Below, one piece after another: positions 40,110 to 49,172 of a stretch of 64,000 nt of DNA (position 1 is its first letter; each line of letters begins with the position of its first letter). The notes below the pieces were generated by a model, which was given only the letters and a program-made list of their open reading frames with translations, was not told the origin of the DNA and did no database searches. The stretch comes from Oceaniglobus ichthyenteri (GTDB lineage Bacteria; Pseudomonadota; Alphaproteobacteria; Rhodobacterales; Rhodobacteraceae), in contig NZ_QAGK01000006.1 in assembly GCF_003057885.1 (NCBI RefSeq), positions 1-64,000 on the forward strand. The letters are read 5' to 3'. Position numbers and translations under genes: made by a program.

Positions 40110-41099
40110 TCAGGCGTTGACGTCCACAACCACGCGCCCCTTGATCTGACCGTTCAGGATATCACGCCCCAGACCGGGCAAATCAGACAGGGTGGCTGAC
40201 GTGACCATGGCATTCAGCTTGTCCAACGGCAGATCCTTGGCAATCCGTGCCCAGGCACGCTGACGGTTCTCAAACGGCTGCATCACCGAATCGATCCCCA
40301 ACAGGTTGACGCCGCGCAACAGGAACGGAATGACCGTTGCGGGCAAAGCCGCACCGCCCGCCAATCCGACAGCGGCAACCGATCCGCCGTATTTCATTTG
40401 CCCCAGCACCCGCGCCAACATCGCACCGCCCACCGCATCAACACATCCCGCCCAGGTCTCCGCCTCCAGCGGGCGCTTTACGGTTTCGCCAATCTCCTCG
40501 CGCGCAACAATCTGGGTGGCCCCCAAATCGCGCAGGTACGTTTCGGTTTCCGGCCGTCCGGTCACCGCCGCCACCTCATGGCCAAGGTTTGCCAGAATCG
40601 CCGTCGCCACTGACCCAACGCCGCCCGCGGCCCCGGTTACCAAGACCGGCCCGCGCCCCGGCTCCAGCCCGTGATCCTCCAATGCCATCACCGCCAGCAT
40701 TGCGGTAAATCCGGCCGTACCCACGGCCATGGCATCACGCGCGCTCAACCCATCTGGCAGTGGAACCAGCCAATCGGCCTTGACCCGCGCTTTTTGGGCA
40801 TAGCCCCCCCAATGGGCTTCGCCCACACGCCAACCGGTCAAAACCACCTTGTCGCCAACGCCATAACGCGGATCATCCGATGTCTCGACCGTTCCGGCAA
40901 AATCGATGCCCGGCACATGGGGGTAATTGCGCACCAACCCACCCCCGGGGCCAATGCACAGGCCATCCTTGTAATTCACCGTCGAATATTCAACAGCAAC
41001 GGTCACATTGCCATCGGGCAGACGATCCTCGCCAATTTCCTGTACTCCGGCCACGGTTTTGCCCGCGTCATCCTTTTCCACTACCAATGCTCGAAACAT
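40110..41099 (-). CDS. acuI: Acrylyl-CoA reductase (NADPH), AcuI
   Basis: A 329-residue medium-chain dehydrogenase/reductase of the quinone-oxidoreductase type. Start MFRALVVEKDDAGK after GGAGGATAGG; VEYSTVNYKDGLCIGPGGG and YPHVPGIDFAGTVE are strongly AcuI-like; the nucleotide site is LVTGAAGGVGSVA. AcuI reduces toxic acryloyl-CoA to propionyl-CoA and is needed when Roseobacters degrade DMSP or acrylate. No catalytic zinc Cys cluster is present, as expected. The AcuI call is from sequence recall and should be correct at family level. Confidence 0.87.
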   Translation of the reverse strand: MFRALVVEKDDAGKTVAGVQEIGEDRLPDGNVTVAVEYSTVNYKDGLCIGPGGGLVRNYPHVPGIDFAGTVETSDDPRYGVGDKVVLTGWRVGEAHWGGYAQKARVKADWLVPLPDGLSARDAMAVGTAGFTAMLAVMALEDHGLEPGRGPVLVTGAAGGVGSVATAILANLGHEVAAVTGRPETETYLRDLGATQIVAREEIGETVKRPLEAETWAGCVDAVGGAMLARVLGQMKYGGSVAAVGLAGGAALPATVIPFLLRGVNLLGIDSVMQPFENRQRAWARIAKDLPLDKLNAMVTSATLSDLPGLGRDILNGQIKGRVVVDVNA

Positions 41100-41468
41100 C
41101 CTATCCTCCATTTTCGTTTTCCAAATATCCCGGGGGGTCCGGGGGGCTGGCCCCCCGGCGTCTGCCCCGGTCACCGAACCCTCGACTTTGCCCAAGATCA
41201 CGCCCCGGGTCGCCCTCGGCAACCCCGATCTGCTCTCTCCCACAGCGTTCACTTGGCAAAAGTGTCACAATTTCCGCCTGTTGTCTTGTAACAGCATAAA
41301 ACACTACATGACCAACAGAACAGCGATACGCCCCCTCCCACTTCCCTTTACCGTCAAACGAAAGAAATCGCGCACAACCCGCGCCACGTGATCAAATTCA
41401 TCTTGCCGCACCGCCGCGCCCTTTCTATCGTGCACCACCAAAACCCCAGCTTTCACGGGAGGAAAGCC
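41100..41468. other. Divergent promoter region of acuI and the solute-binding protein gene
   Basis: No gene is seen in these 369 nt. It contains a strong GC hairpin (41139-41158) in the acuI leader and the presumed divergent promoters. Short frames here have no support. Confidence 0.5.
41139..41158. repeat. GC hairpin upstream of acuI (interspersed-type leader sequence)
   Basis: CCGGGGGG CTGG CCCCCCGG is an 8-bp perfect stem with a 4-nt loop. On the minus strand it is followed by CCGGGATATTTGGAAAACG just before the ribosome site. I recall nearly the same G-run plus GGGATATTT string before many Rhodobacteraceae genes, suggesting a dispersed repeat. That memory needs checking. Confidence 0.5.
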
Positions 41469-42506
41469 ATGACCAAGACCCTTCTCAGCGCCACAGCGAT
41501 GATTTTGATCGCCACCGTTTCGACGGCCCAGGATGCCGAATTGCTGGTGTTCGATTATCCCGGTTTCGAAAATGAGGCGTTTCATACAACTTATGTCGAA
41601 CAACACGGCGCCGCGCCCACATTTGCGTTCTTTGGCGACGAAGAAGAAGCGTTTCAAAAACTGCGCAGCGGGTTCAAGGCCGACGTCAGCCATGTTTGCG
41701 CCGGGTCGGTTACAAAATGGGTCGAAGCAGGCATTCTTGATCCGTGGGATACATCGCGCATCACCGCCTTTGATGATCTCGATGCCAATCTGACCGGCAA
41801 AGATATTTCTGCCGCCACCGATACCTATTTCATCCCGACCGATTTCGGATCAACCGGCATTGCCTATAACACCGATGAGGTGCCAGCCGAGGATGTGGCA
41901 TCGCTGGATGTGTTCAAAAACCCGAAATACGCCGCGCGGATGACCCTGCCTGACAACGTCGATGATACCTATGCCCTGGCCTATCTGGCCACCGGCACAA
42001 CCGATTGGACAAACGCAACCGACGCCCAATTCGAAGCGGCCAATGCGTGGCTGCGCGAAGTCCATGAAAACCTGCGCACCTATTGGACCGACCCGGCCGA
42101 ACTGGCCCAGTTGATGGCGACCGGTGAAATCCTGATTTCATGGGCCTGGAATGAAACCCTGCCCACTATGGCCGATCAGGGCTATCCCATCGGCTTTCAG
42201 CGCGAAGCGACCGAAGGATCATCGTTGTGGTTGTGTGGTTATGTCAATCTGGCCGACGGACAGGGATCAGAAGACAAGGTATATGATTACCTGAACGCGC
42301 TGCTGCACCCATCCTCAACCCAGCCCTTGTTGGATGCCGGGTATGGCCATGCCAACGCAACAGCCATGGCCGCCTTTGGCGACGACGCGTTGACCGCGGT
42401 TGGCATGGGCGCAATCGATGCACCGATCCTGGCACAACTTCCGATGGCAAACGAACTGCGCACAAAGCAGTCGGAAGCTTTTGAGATGATCAAGGCCGGT
42501 TTCTGA
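41469..42506 (+). CDS. Extracellular solute-binding protein, polyamine-ABC type
   Basis: A 345-residue periplasmic protein. The signal peptide MTKTLLSATAMILIATVSTAQ ends near residue 21. The mature part has spermidine/putrescine-binding protein features: FPGFENEAF-like opening LLVFDYPGFENEAF, HVCAGSVTKWVEAG, IPTDFGSTGIAYNTDEV, YWTDPAELAQLM and ILISWAWNETL. No permease or ATPase genes adjoin, so it is an orphan binding protein. The ATG at 41469 follows GGAGG; an upstream in-frame start would spoil the signal peptide. It is ended by a clear terminator. Confidence 0.85.
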   Translation: MTKTLLSATAMILIATVSTAQDAELLVFDYPGFENEAFHTTYVEQHGAAPTFAFFGDEEEAFQKLRSGFKADVSHVCAGSVTKWVEAGILDPWDTSRITAFDDLDANLTGKDISAATDTYFIPTDFGSTGIAYNTDEVPAEDVASLDVFKNPKYAARMTLPDNVDDTYALAYLATGTTDWTNATDAQFEAANAWLREVHENLRTYWTDPAELAQLMATGEILISWAWNETLPTMADQGYPIGFQREATEGSSLWLCGYVNLADGQGSEDKVYDYLNALLHPSSTQPLLDAGYGHANATAMAAFGDDALTAVGMGAIDAPILAQLPMANELRTKQSEAFEMIKAGF

Positions 42507-42898
42507 GCCAAAACTGTTAAAAAAGGAATCGGCGCTGGCATCCGGCGCCGGTTTTTTGCAAAGAAATTGCCAAAACACCTGCAAACACATGGTCCTTCAG
42601 CGGTTTGGCGACCTAAATTTGCAATGTAGAAATATTTTTCAAAATTCATTCGAACGATAAACAGTTGCTCTGCCACACCTGTTAACGGCTGGTTTACGTC
42701 CGTCCAACCCTTGTTTTACAGGGCCGCGCGCCTCGCGTTTCGGTTGTATCTCGTTTCGTTGATGGCCAAGATGTGTCACATTTGCGCCGTTTTGCCCGTG
42801 TGAATGCCCTAACAAAGCCGCTTTTCAAATTTTCAATCAACTCTGTGTGAGGGGCAGATCCCCCTTTTCAGAATGCCTTTGGATATGGAGGAGCAGCC
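42507..42898. other. Intergenic region before the TadE/TadG-like genes
   Basis: Apart from a terminator at 42530-42557 nothing definite is seen in these 392 nt. It probably holds the promoter of the TadE/TadG-like pair, with a ribosome site ATGGAGGAGCAGCC just before 42899. Confidence 0.5.
42530..42557 (+). terminator. Rho-independent terminator of the solute-binding protein gene
   Basis: CGGCGC (42530-42535) pairs with GCGCCG (42545-42550) around a 9-nt loop, followed by GTTTTTTG. It lies 23 nt past the stop codon. Confidence 0.82.
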
Positions 42899-43351
42899 AT
42901 GTTTTTGCACATTCACAAACATCCCCCGATACAGCGTTTTTTGCGGCGTGAGGATGGCAGTATTTCGGTCGAATTTGCAATTCTGTTTCCCGGAATACTG
43001 CTTGTCTGTTTATCGATGGCGGCGATTGCGATGTATTTCGCCACGCTCAGCGATGTTCAACATTTGGCATCTGACATGACGCGCCTGTCGCTCACCTATG
43101 TTGACCGCGCGTTTCCGATTGATCAGATTTGTCTGTCGCTTCAATCGGATGTTCTGCCCAAACTTGTCGAAGGTCTGCCGTTTGTCACCGCAGAGCGGGT
43201 GAGTGATGTGATCTGCCACAGTCAGGATGCGGGGCGTTCAATCATGGTCGCAATCACCTATGATCTGAGCGAAACACTGGCCCATCGCTTGGGAACACTC
43301 ATCGGGTTTTCCGTCACGGAAATGTCCGGCTCGGCGGAGATGTTGCTGTGA
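42899..43351 (+). CDS. TadE-like pilus assembly / minor pseudopilin protein
   Basis: A 150-residue protein. A charged N-terminus (RFLRREDGSISVEFAI) leads into one hydrophobic helix (LFPGILLVCLSMAAIAMYF), the TadE pattern with the Glu of the 'SVEFA' motif. The rest is periplasmic with two Cys (QICLS and DVICHS) that could pair. It overlaps the next gene by 4 nt. TadE/TadG proteins belong to Flp pilus systems, but no tad ATPase or secretin genes are in view, so its partner machinery is elsewhere or absent. Confidence 0.75.
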   Translation: MFLHIHKHPPIQRFLRREDGSISVEFAILFPGILLVCLSMAAIAMYFATLSDVQHLASDMTRLSLTYVDRAFPIDQICLSLQSDVLPKLVEGLPFVTAERVSDVICHSQDAGRSIMVAITYDLSETLAHRLGTLIGFSVTEMSGSAEMLL

Positions 43352-44922
43352 TTGGCGCGCGGTTCAAAAATGCATTTCGCACCCTGATGGTGAAGGAAAA
43401 TGGTGGGCTGAGCATTTTTGCATTGGTCGTCTTGCCCGCCATTCTGATGGGCATTGGCGTGGCGATTGATCTGACCAGTCTGAATGCCCAAAAACGCCAC
43501 GTTCAGGCGCGGGCGGATCTGGCCGCCCTCACGGCAGCCCGGCGGTTTGACACCGCCAAGATTTCGCGCAAGGCCGCACAGAACACCCACACCCGCCCCG
43601 GGGTCTGGCCTTTTCCGCTTTTGCCGCTTGATGATGATCAGATCGTTTTTGGCACATTGTCTGACGATCATCACTTTTCGCCCACGCCCACCCAGCACCG
43701 CCTTGACGGAACAAATGCCGTGCGCGTGACCGCAACAGCGCGGCCCAGATTTTTTGTTCTGGGCGCGTTCCTGGCACAAGACGAGCTGATGATCGCCCGC
43801 GCCGCCACCGCCGCCGTGCGACCCCGGGTCGGATTTGCGCTGTCGAATTGCCTGCTGAGCCTCAATCTGTTTCGGGGGATGTTGCGCCCGATTGTTGGCG
43901 CCGGATTAGACACCTTGTGCTCTGGTCACGGTGTGCGGTTGCGGGGGTTTGAATTTCTTGGCGCTGTCGCTGCCGAGGCTGATATTCTTCAGCCGGGGCA
44001 TACGACCTATGGTGATATTCTGGATGCACGGATTGACGCATCCATCATCATCGGCACGGCCCTGGGTCAGACAATCACGCGCCGGTTGGGTGACATACGG
44101 CTGGGCGATTTGCTGTATCTGGATCGCGAATTGCGCCGCACGGTTGTGGGATCACCCCTTCACGAGCTTGAACTTGCGGTGTCTGACATTGTGTTTGGAT
44201 CGGCCGAAATATTGGGAAAACGGGTTGTTGATCTGAAGCTTGACATTGATCTGGGCCCATTGGCCGCAGCTGACATTACGGTTCAGGTATCGGACCCGCG
44301 CCAGATTGTCATGGGTGCCGTGCCCGGAGATCCGGATGCGGTGGCGCGCACATCGCAAATCCGCCTGCATGTCAACGGTGTGCGCCTTGCGGGGCTTGCG
44401 GAATTGTCTCTTATCATCGACGTGGCAAATGCGGCGGCGCATCTGTCTGACGATGGCGTTGCCTGCAGCAAAGCGCCCGAACAATCCGTCGCGGTGTTTT
44501 CACCGGTCGAGGCAGACCTGCTTCAGGTGTCGGTTCGCGCCCGCGCCTTGGGGCTGTCGCTGGGCGGAAACACCGATCACATGGATGAAAACGGCTATCG
44601 CTATGAACCGGTACGGCGCAGTGTATCATTCAGCCGGGCCGATTACGACCATGGCACAGCGAAGATTTTCGGCCCGACAACGCCGGGCCTGACCGCGTCG
44701 CTCAGCAATGATTTGCGGCGCCTGATTATTGACATCATCGGCGATGTGTTGCCCGGTGGTCTGGGTCGTTTGGTGGGCGGTGTTCTGGGCCTGGTCGGGG
44801 GTGTTGTCGGCCAACTTACAACGCCTGTGGATCAGCTTGTCGTCGCGCTGCTTGATCTGAAATTGGCCGAAGCGCGACTCGATCTTCTTGCCATCGATTG
44901 CAACGCACGCTTGGCGATGTAA
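43348..44922 (+). CDS. TadG-like membrane-anchored protein
   Basis: A 524-residue protein from a GTG start overlapping the TadE-like stop. The N-terminal TadG/Flp region (KENGGLSIFALVVLPAILMGIGVAIDLTSLNAQKRH) is one membrane anchor followed by the helix DLAALTAARRF. The large periplasmic part has no von Willebrand or metal-binding motif that I can recognise. The end is Gly/Val-rich (GGLGRLVGGVLGLVGGVVGQL), possibly a hydrophobic hairpin. Function beyond a surface or pilus-associated role is unknown. Confidence 0.75.
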   Translation: MIGARFKNAFRTLMVKENGGLSIFALVVLPAILMGIGVAIDLTSLNAQKRHVQARADLAALTAARRFDTAKISRKAAQNTHTRPGVWPFPLLPLDDDQIVFGTLSDDHHFSPTPTQHRLDGTNAVRVTATARPRFFVLGAFLAQDELMIARAATAAVRPRVGFALSNCLLSLNLFRGMLRPIVGAGLDTLCSGHGVRLRGFEFLGAVAAEADILQPGHTTYGDILDARIDASIIIGTALGQTITRRLGDIRLGDLLYLDRELRRTVVGSPLHELELAVSDIVFGSAEILGKRVVDLKLDIDLGPLAAADITVQVSDPRQIVMGAVPGDPDAVARTSQIRLHVNGVRLAGLAELSLIIDVANAAAHLSDDGVACSKAPEQSVAVFSPVEADLLQVSVRARALGLSLGGNTDHMDENGYRYEPVRRSVSFSRADYDHGTAKIFGPTTPGLTASLSNDLRRLIIDIIGDVLPGGLGRLVGGVLGLVGGVVGQLTTPVDQLVVALLDLKLAEARLDLLAIDCNARLAM

Positions 44923-44984
44923 TGGCGTGACAGAAACCACAACCAAAACTGCGCCCAAATAAAATTGCGATGACAGCTTGAAAT

Positions 44985-45340
44985 GGGGCGGTGATGGGCA
45001 TACCTTCAATCCTGTCAGGGCAACCTGACTATGGTGATAAACGCGCAGATAATACACGGATTGGACCCGGGGGCGGTACCCGGCGGCTCCACCAAATCAC
45101 CCGTATTGGCGGGGGCATGGGGCCGAAATAGGATCGACAAACGTTTAAAACTGTTTGCTTTTACTCGGTGAGCTACCACCGATATCGGTGCATATAGTAT
45201 AGTTGCCAATAACAACCATGCTCCGGTCGCAGTCGCAGCGTAAGCTGTCACTAAGACCAAATCTTAAGTCCTTACGCCTAGCCGCGTAAGGCGGGGTTCG
45301 CAGGCACCTGGCAACAGAAGCCTGCACTTTCCCCTTTCAT
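44985..45340 (+). ncRNA. ssrA: tmRNA, circularly permuted two-piece alphaproteobacterial type
   Basis: The acceptor piece comes first and ends CGGCGGCTCCACCA (CCA at 45092-45094). After a short excised loop the coding piece begins GGGGCCGAAATAGGATCGAC at 45119. GGGGCCG pairs with CGGCTCC to form the acceptor stem. The tag frame GCC AAT AAC AAC CAT GCT ... GCA GCG TAA (45205-45243) encodes ANNNHAPVAVAA, ending in the hydrophobic residues recognised by ClpX. Helices such as CTTACGC/GCGTAAG (45271-45290) lie downstream. It rescues stalled ribosomes and marks their products. The outer ends are approximate. Minus-strand frames over this locus are rejected as coding. Confidence 0.92.
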
Positions 45341-45428
45341 GACCACTCTAAACAAATTGAACTGTTTCTTTCAGCATTTTGAAAGAGATCGCACCCTAAA
45401 CATGGCGCACCCCTAACCCGAGGCCGCC

Positions 45429-45854
45429 ATGACCAATGTTGAAATTATGCATGATTTCCTGCAACGCGTGTGGGTGGATGCCGATATGGATCTGATCGAT
45501 CGCGTGTTCGCGCCCAATGTCGGGGCCGAGGGGCTGTTGCCAGATATGACACTGACGCCCGAGGATTTTAAAACCATGGTTCTGGCGCTGCTGAACCTTG
45601 TCGAACACCCCGAAATCACAGTCATCAAAACCCTGTCCGATGAAAACTGGGTATCGGTCATGATCCGCGTGCGCGCCGAGTCACAAATCAACACGGCGGT
45701 TATCACCGCAACCGGACAGATCATCGCGCGATTTGAACATGGCCTGATTGTCGAAGTGTACAACCATTTTGATTTTCTCGGGCTTTTCCAACAGCTCGGC
45801 CTTATTCCCCACGAGGCGGTAATGCTGTGCCTGTCGGGTGAACCGCTGGTCTGA
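45429..45854 (+). CDS. SnoaL-like / NTF2-fold protein
   Basis: A 141-residue protein with the pattern of a SnoaL-like polyketide-cyclase or NTF2 superfamily protein: N-terminal helices (MHDFLQRVWVDADMDLIDRVFAPN), a variable middle (LTPEDFKTMVLALLNLVEHP) and terminal strands (GLIVEVYNHFDFLGLFQQLGL). This fold is used for many enzymes and binding proteins, so the substrate cannot be guessed. It stands alone between ssrA and sspB, with no obvious operon partner. Confidence 0.75.
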   Translation: MTNVEIMHDFLQRVWVDADMDLIDRVFAPNVGAEGLLPDMTLTPEDFKTMVLALLNLVEHPEITVIKTLSDENWVSVMIRVRAESQINTAVITATGQIIARFEHGLIVEVYNHFDFLGLFQQLGLIPHEAVMLCLSGEPLV

Positions 45855-46140
45855 GGTGGCGCATTCAAGGTGGGCCTTTGTATTTGACAGAACACTGCGG
45901 GCAAAATCACGTTGCTTTGGGAATTGCGCCATCCCTCACAATTTTCCGCGTATCAGCTTGCTGTCTTTTGGCGGTCGTGAGGATTGATCGGGATCATCTG
46001 GCCTGGACATTGCGACGATCGATGGGATGGCGTGGGCCGGTATATGGTTGATTTCCGGCGCTTATGGCGAAAACCGTCTGCCGGCCCTTTTCATCACCTA
46101 CGAATGTTCTATGCTATCCATAACAATCAGGGGGCTGTGG

Positions 46141-46596
46141 ATGTCGCGCAAAATCGACTATGGAAATTTGATGCATCGCGCCATGCGGGGCCTAATCCAA
46201 GAGGTTCTGAACGACATCTCTGAACGCGGTCTGCCGGGCGAACATCACTTTTTCATCACCTTCGATACGATGCATCCCGATGTGGAAATCGCCGATTGGC
46301 TGTCTGATCGGTATCCCGATGAGATGACTGTCGTTGTGCAGCATTGGTATGACGGGCTTGAGGTGACGGACGAAGGGTTTTCAATTACCCTGAATTTTGG
46401 TGAAAGCCCCGAACCCCTGTATATCCCTTATGATGCGATCCGTACCTTTGTGGATCCGTCGGTTGAATTTGGTCTGCGGTTCGAAACCCAAACCAAAATC
46501 GCCGAAGACGATGACGAAACCGAGGATGACACAGTGCCTGACGCCGAACCCGGCGCGGCGCAGGTTGTCAGCCTTGACAGTTTTCGCAAAAATTAA
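46141..46596 (+). CDS. sspB: SspB family ClpXP adaptor
   Basis: A 151-residue protein starting MSRKIDYGNLMHRAMRGLIQ, the characteristic alphaproteobacterial SspB opening. The SsrA-tag-binding domain follows (HHFFITFDTMHPDVEIADWL, VVVQHWYDGLEV, FSITLNFGESPEPLYIPYDAI), then an acidic linker. A short C-terminal ClpX-docking tail, VVSLDSFRKN, completes it. SspB delivers tmRNA-tagged proteins to ClpXP. It lies about 0.8 kb from ssrA, an apt neighbour. An upstream in-frame extension of 38 codons is not supported. Confidence 0.92.
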   Translation: MSRKIDYGNLMHRAMRGLIQEVLNDISERGLPGEHHFFITFDTMHPDVEIADWLSDRYPDEMTVVVQHWYDGLEVTDEGFSITLNFGESPEPLYIPYDAIRTFVDPSVEFGLRFETQTKIAEDDDETEDDTVPDAEPGAAQVVSLDSFRKN

Positions 46597-46617
46597 GGCC
46601 AAGGGGGCATTTAACGG

Positions 46618-47202
46618 GTGACAGCGCAGGTCTCTGAATTCGCCATGTTTCGGCGACGCCTGTTGCAAAACCCGCGGCAAATATCTGCGATTGCGCCATC
46701 CTCGCGCGAATTGGCCAATGCGATGGCTGCCGGTATTGGCCCCCATACGGGCCCGATGGTTGAATTTGGCCCCGGCACGGGCCGCATCACCCGCGCGATA
46801 CTGGAGACCGGCCTGCCCCCTGACCGTCTGACTCTGTTCGAACTGGATAGAGAATTGGCCGCACATTTGGGCGCAACCCTGCCGCCCGCAGTGACCATCC
46901 ACCAACAACCGGCCCAAACTGCGCCTGACCTGATGCGCGCAAGCATGCCCAAAGGGGCAGCGGCGGTGATCTCGGGTCTGCCGCTGCTTTCGATGCCCAA
47001 CGCGGTACGCCACGAAATTGTCATGGCGGCGTTCAAACTCTTGGCTCCGGGCGCGCCTTTGGTTCAATTTACCTATGGCCCGCGTCCGCCGCTGCCTGCC
47101 GATCTGATTGCCGAGCTGGATCTGCGTGTGGAAAAAGGCGCGCGCGTTTTGCGCAATCTGCCCCCGGCGCGCGTCTATCGGTTTTATCGCCGAACACCCT
47201 AG
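46618..47202 (+). CDS. Class I SAM methyltransferase, phospholipid N-methyltransferase-like
   Basis: A 194-residue protein from a GTG start 21 nt after sspB. SAM motif I is VEFGPGTGRITRAIL, preceded by the conserved opening FRRRLLQNPRQISAIAPSSRELA of the COG3963/PmtA-like group. Motif II region is LTLFELDRELAAHL, and the acceptor motif is AVISGLPLLSMP, where rRNA dimethylases have an Asn-Leu-Pro-Tyr type motif. It may methylate phosphatidylethanolamine, or be an uncharacterised relative. It is probably co-transcribed with sspB. Confidence 0.78.
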   Translation: MTAQVSEFAMFRRRLLQNPRQISAIAPSSRELANAMAAGIGPHTGPMVEFGPGTGRITRAILETGLPPDRLTLFELDRELAAHLGATLPPAVTIHQQPAQTAPDLMRASMPKGAAAVISGLPLLSMPNAVRHEIVMAAFKLLAPGAPLVQFTYGPRPPLPADLIAELDLRVEKGARVLRNLPPARVYRFYRRTP

Positions 47203-47290
47203 GTCATTTTTCGCATACTATCGTATACCAATTGATTTCACCGCTGCCTGCCCTTAAAACACCGCCAACCCTTTTGCGGATGAGGCAGAG

Positions 47291-48682
47291 ATGACAAATA
47301 CACGCACAGAAACCGACAGCTTTGGCCCCCTTGAGGTGCCGTCCGATAAATACTGGGGCGCGCAGACCCAACGCTCGATCCTGAATTTCCCGATCGGGTG
47401 GGAAAAACAGCCCATTGCCATCGTTCGCGCGCTGGGCGTGATCAAACAGGCCTGCGCCCAGGCCAACAAAAAGGCTGGCGCGCTCGACGGCGAAAAGGCC
47501 GATGCGATCATGCAGGCGGCGGCCGAAGTGGTGGCTGGCAAGTTTGACGATAACTTTCCACTGGTCGTCTGGCAGACCGGATCGGGCACCCAATCCAACA
47601 TGAACGCCAACGAAGTGATCGCCAATCGGGCCATCGAAATTCTGGGCGGCACCATCGGCACCAAGGATCCGGTGCATCCGAACGATCATTGTAACATGGG
47701 CCAATCGTCCAACGATACGTTCCCAACCGCGATGCACATTGCCGTGGCTACAACCGCGCGGGATGTGACACTGCCGGGTCTCGAAAAACTCCACGCCGCG
47801 TTGCAGGCAAAAGTTGCCGAATTTGACGGCATCATCAAAATTGGCCGCACTCATACGATGGATGCCACCCCCCTGACCCTGGCGCAGGAATTCGGCGGAT
47901 ACACCCATCAAGTGGCAATGGCGATCAAACGGGTAAAAGCCGCCCTGCCCCATATTTACGAACTGGCCCAAGGGGGCACCGCCGTTGGCACCGGGCTGAA
48001 CACCCGCGTGGGTTGGGCCGAGGAAGTGGCCGCAAACATGGCCGATATAACCGGCCTGCCCTTTGTCACCGCCCCGAACAAATTTGAAGCCCTGGCCGCC
48101 CATGACGCCCTTGTGGAAATGTCTGGCGCGTTGAAAACGGTTGCCGCGTCGCTGTTCAAGATCGCCAATGATATTCGTTTGCTTGGGTCTGGCCCCCGCT
48201 GTGGTTTGGGCGAATTGATGCTGCCCGAGAATGAACCGGGCAGTTCGATCATGCCGGGCAAGGTAAACCCAACCCAATGTGAGGCGCTGACTCAGGTGTG
48301 CGCCCATGTCTTTGGAAACGACGCCGCCGTTGGCTTTGCCGGATCACAGGGTCACTTCGAGCTGAACGTGTACAAGCCGATGATGGCTTATAACGTTCTG
48401 CAATCCATGCAACTGCTGGGCGATGCAGCCACCGCGTTTACCGATAATTGTGTGGTGGGAATCACCGCCAATACTGACAATATCACCCGCATCATGAACG
48501 AATCATTAATGCTGGTCACCGCTTTGGCCCCCACCATCGGATATGACAACGCCACCAAGGTCGCCAAAACGGCCCATAAAAACGGCACGACTTTGAAACA
48601 AGAGGCAATCGCCCTTGGGTTTGTCGATGAGGAAACCTTTGACAAGGTTGTGCGCCCGGAAAACATGATCGGCCCTAAATGA
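47291..48682 (+). CDS. fumC: Fumarate hydratase class II
   Basis: A 463-residue iron-free fumarase of the TCA cycle, converting fumarate to malate. Family motifs: [68 protein letters not shown] and the signature [16 protein letters not shown] with its catalytic loop serine. The length is standard. It overlaps the DUF4169 gene by 4 nt (ATGA), followed by a ribbon-helix-helix gene, a trio that seems conserved in this family. Confidence 0.96.
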   Translation: MTNTRTETDSFGPLEVPSDKYWGAQTQRSILNFPIGWEKQPIAIVRALGVIKQACAQANKKAGALDGEKADAIMQAAAEVVAGKFDDNFPLVVWQTGSGTQSNMNANEVIANRAIEILGGTIGTKDPVHPNDHCNMGQSSNDTFPTAMHIAVATTARDVTLPGLEKLHAALQAKVAEFDGIIKIGRTHTMDATPLTLAQEFGGYTHQVAMAIKRVKAALPHIYELAQGGTAVGTGLNTRVGWAEEVAANMADITGLPFVTAPNKFEALAAHDALVEMSGALKTVAASLFKIANDIRLLGSGPRCGLGELMLPENEPGSSIMPGKVNPTQCEALTQVCAHVFGNDAAVGFAGSQGHFELNVYKPMMAYNVLQSMQLLGDAATAFTDNCVVGITANTDNITRIMNESLMLVTALAPTIGYDNATKVAKTAHKNGTTLKQEAIALGFVDEETFDKVVRPENMIGPK

Positions 48683-48855
48683 GCGAGCCGATCAACCTTA
48701 ACCGCGCGCGCAAACAGCGCGCGCGGGACGAAAAGCGCATGCAGGCTGATGCGAACGCGATCAAACATGGCCAAAGTAAAGCAGAGAAAATCCTGAATGC
48801 GACAAGCAACGCAAAGGCGGCGCGCGCCCTTGATCAGCACAAGCAAGAAGAATGA
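48679..48855 (+). CDS. DUF4169 family small basic protein
   Basis: A 58-residue protein, [20 protein letters not shown], entirely helical and highly charged, matching DUF4169. It shares ATGA with the fumC stop before it and with the ribbon-helix-helix start after it, so translation is likely. Function unknown; the basic N-terminus could bind nucleic acid. Confidence 0.82.
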   Translation: MSEPINLNRARKQRARDEKRMQADANAIKHGQSKAEKILNATSNAKAARALDQHKQEE

Positions 48856-49076
48856 GCGACCGGCCCCGCAAACATTCTCTGACATTGCGCGGCCATCGCA
48901 CTTCGGTTTCATTGGAAGACGACTTTTGGCACGCATTTCGCGCCATTGCTGCGGAAAATAACCGCCCGATCAATGACTTGGCCGCCGAAATTGATGCAGA
49001 ACGCACGCCCGAAACCGGTCTTGCAACAGCGATCCGTCTGTATGTTTTTCGCGCTGTGCGGGACAAAAAGGTTTAA
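48852..49076 (+). CDS. Ribbon-helix-helix domain protein
   Basis: A 74-residue protein. The RHH fold is visible: strand SLTLRGHRTSVSLEDDFWHAF, helix FRAIAAENNRPINDLAAEID, and a second helix ending RLYVFRAVRDK. Such proteins are small dimeric DNA-binding regulators. It is the third gene of the fumC-DUF4169-RHH unit, so it may regulate nearby genes or a distant target. It carries no toxin partner. Confidence 0.82.
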   Translation: MSDRPRKHSLTLRGHRTSVSLEDDFWHAFRAIAAENNRPINDLAAEIDAERTPETGLATAIRLYVFRAVRDKKV

Positions 49077-49172
49077 AATCCAGCCATCTTAACCGAAAAT
49101 AAACTGTTGATGATGACAATGGCAATTGGTGCACACAGGGTTTAAGAAGGGGCCGCAACAAAGGATCGCACC

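Noticed and set aside
45015-45327. Short minus-strand frames across 45015-45260 and 45145-45327
   Set aside because: They lie over the permuted tmRNA gene, whose acceptor stem, CCA and tag frame explain the sequence.
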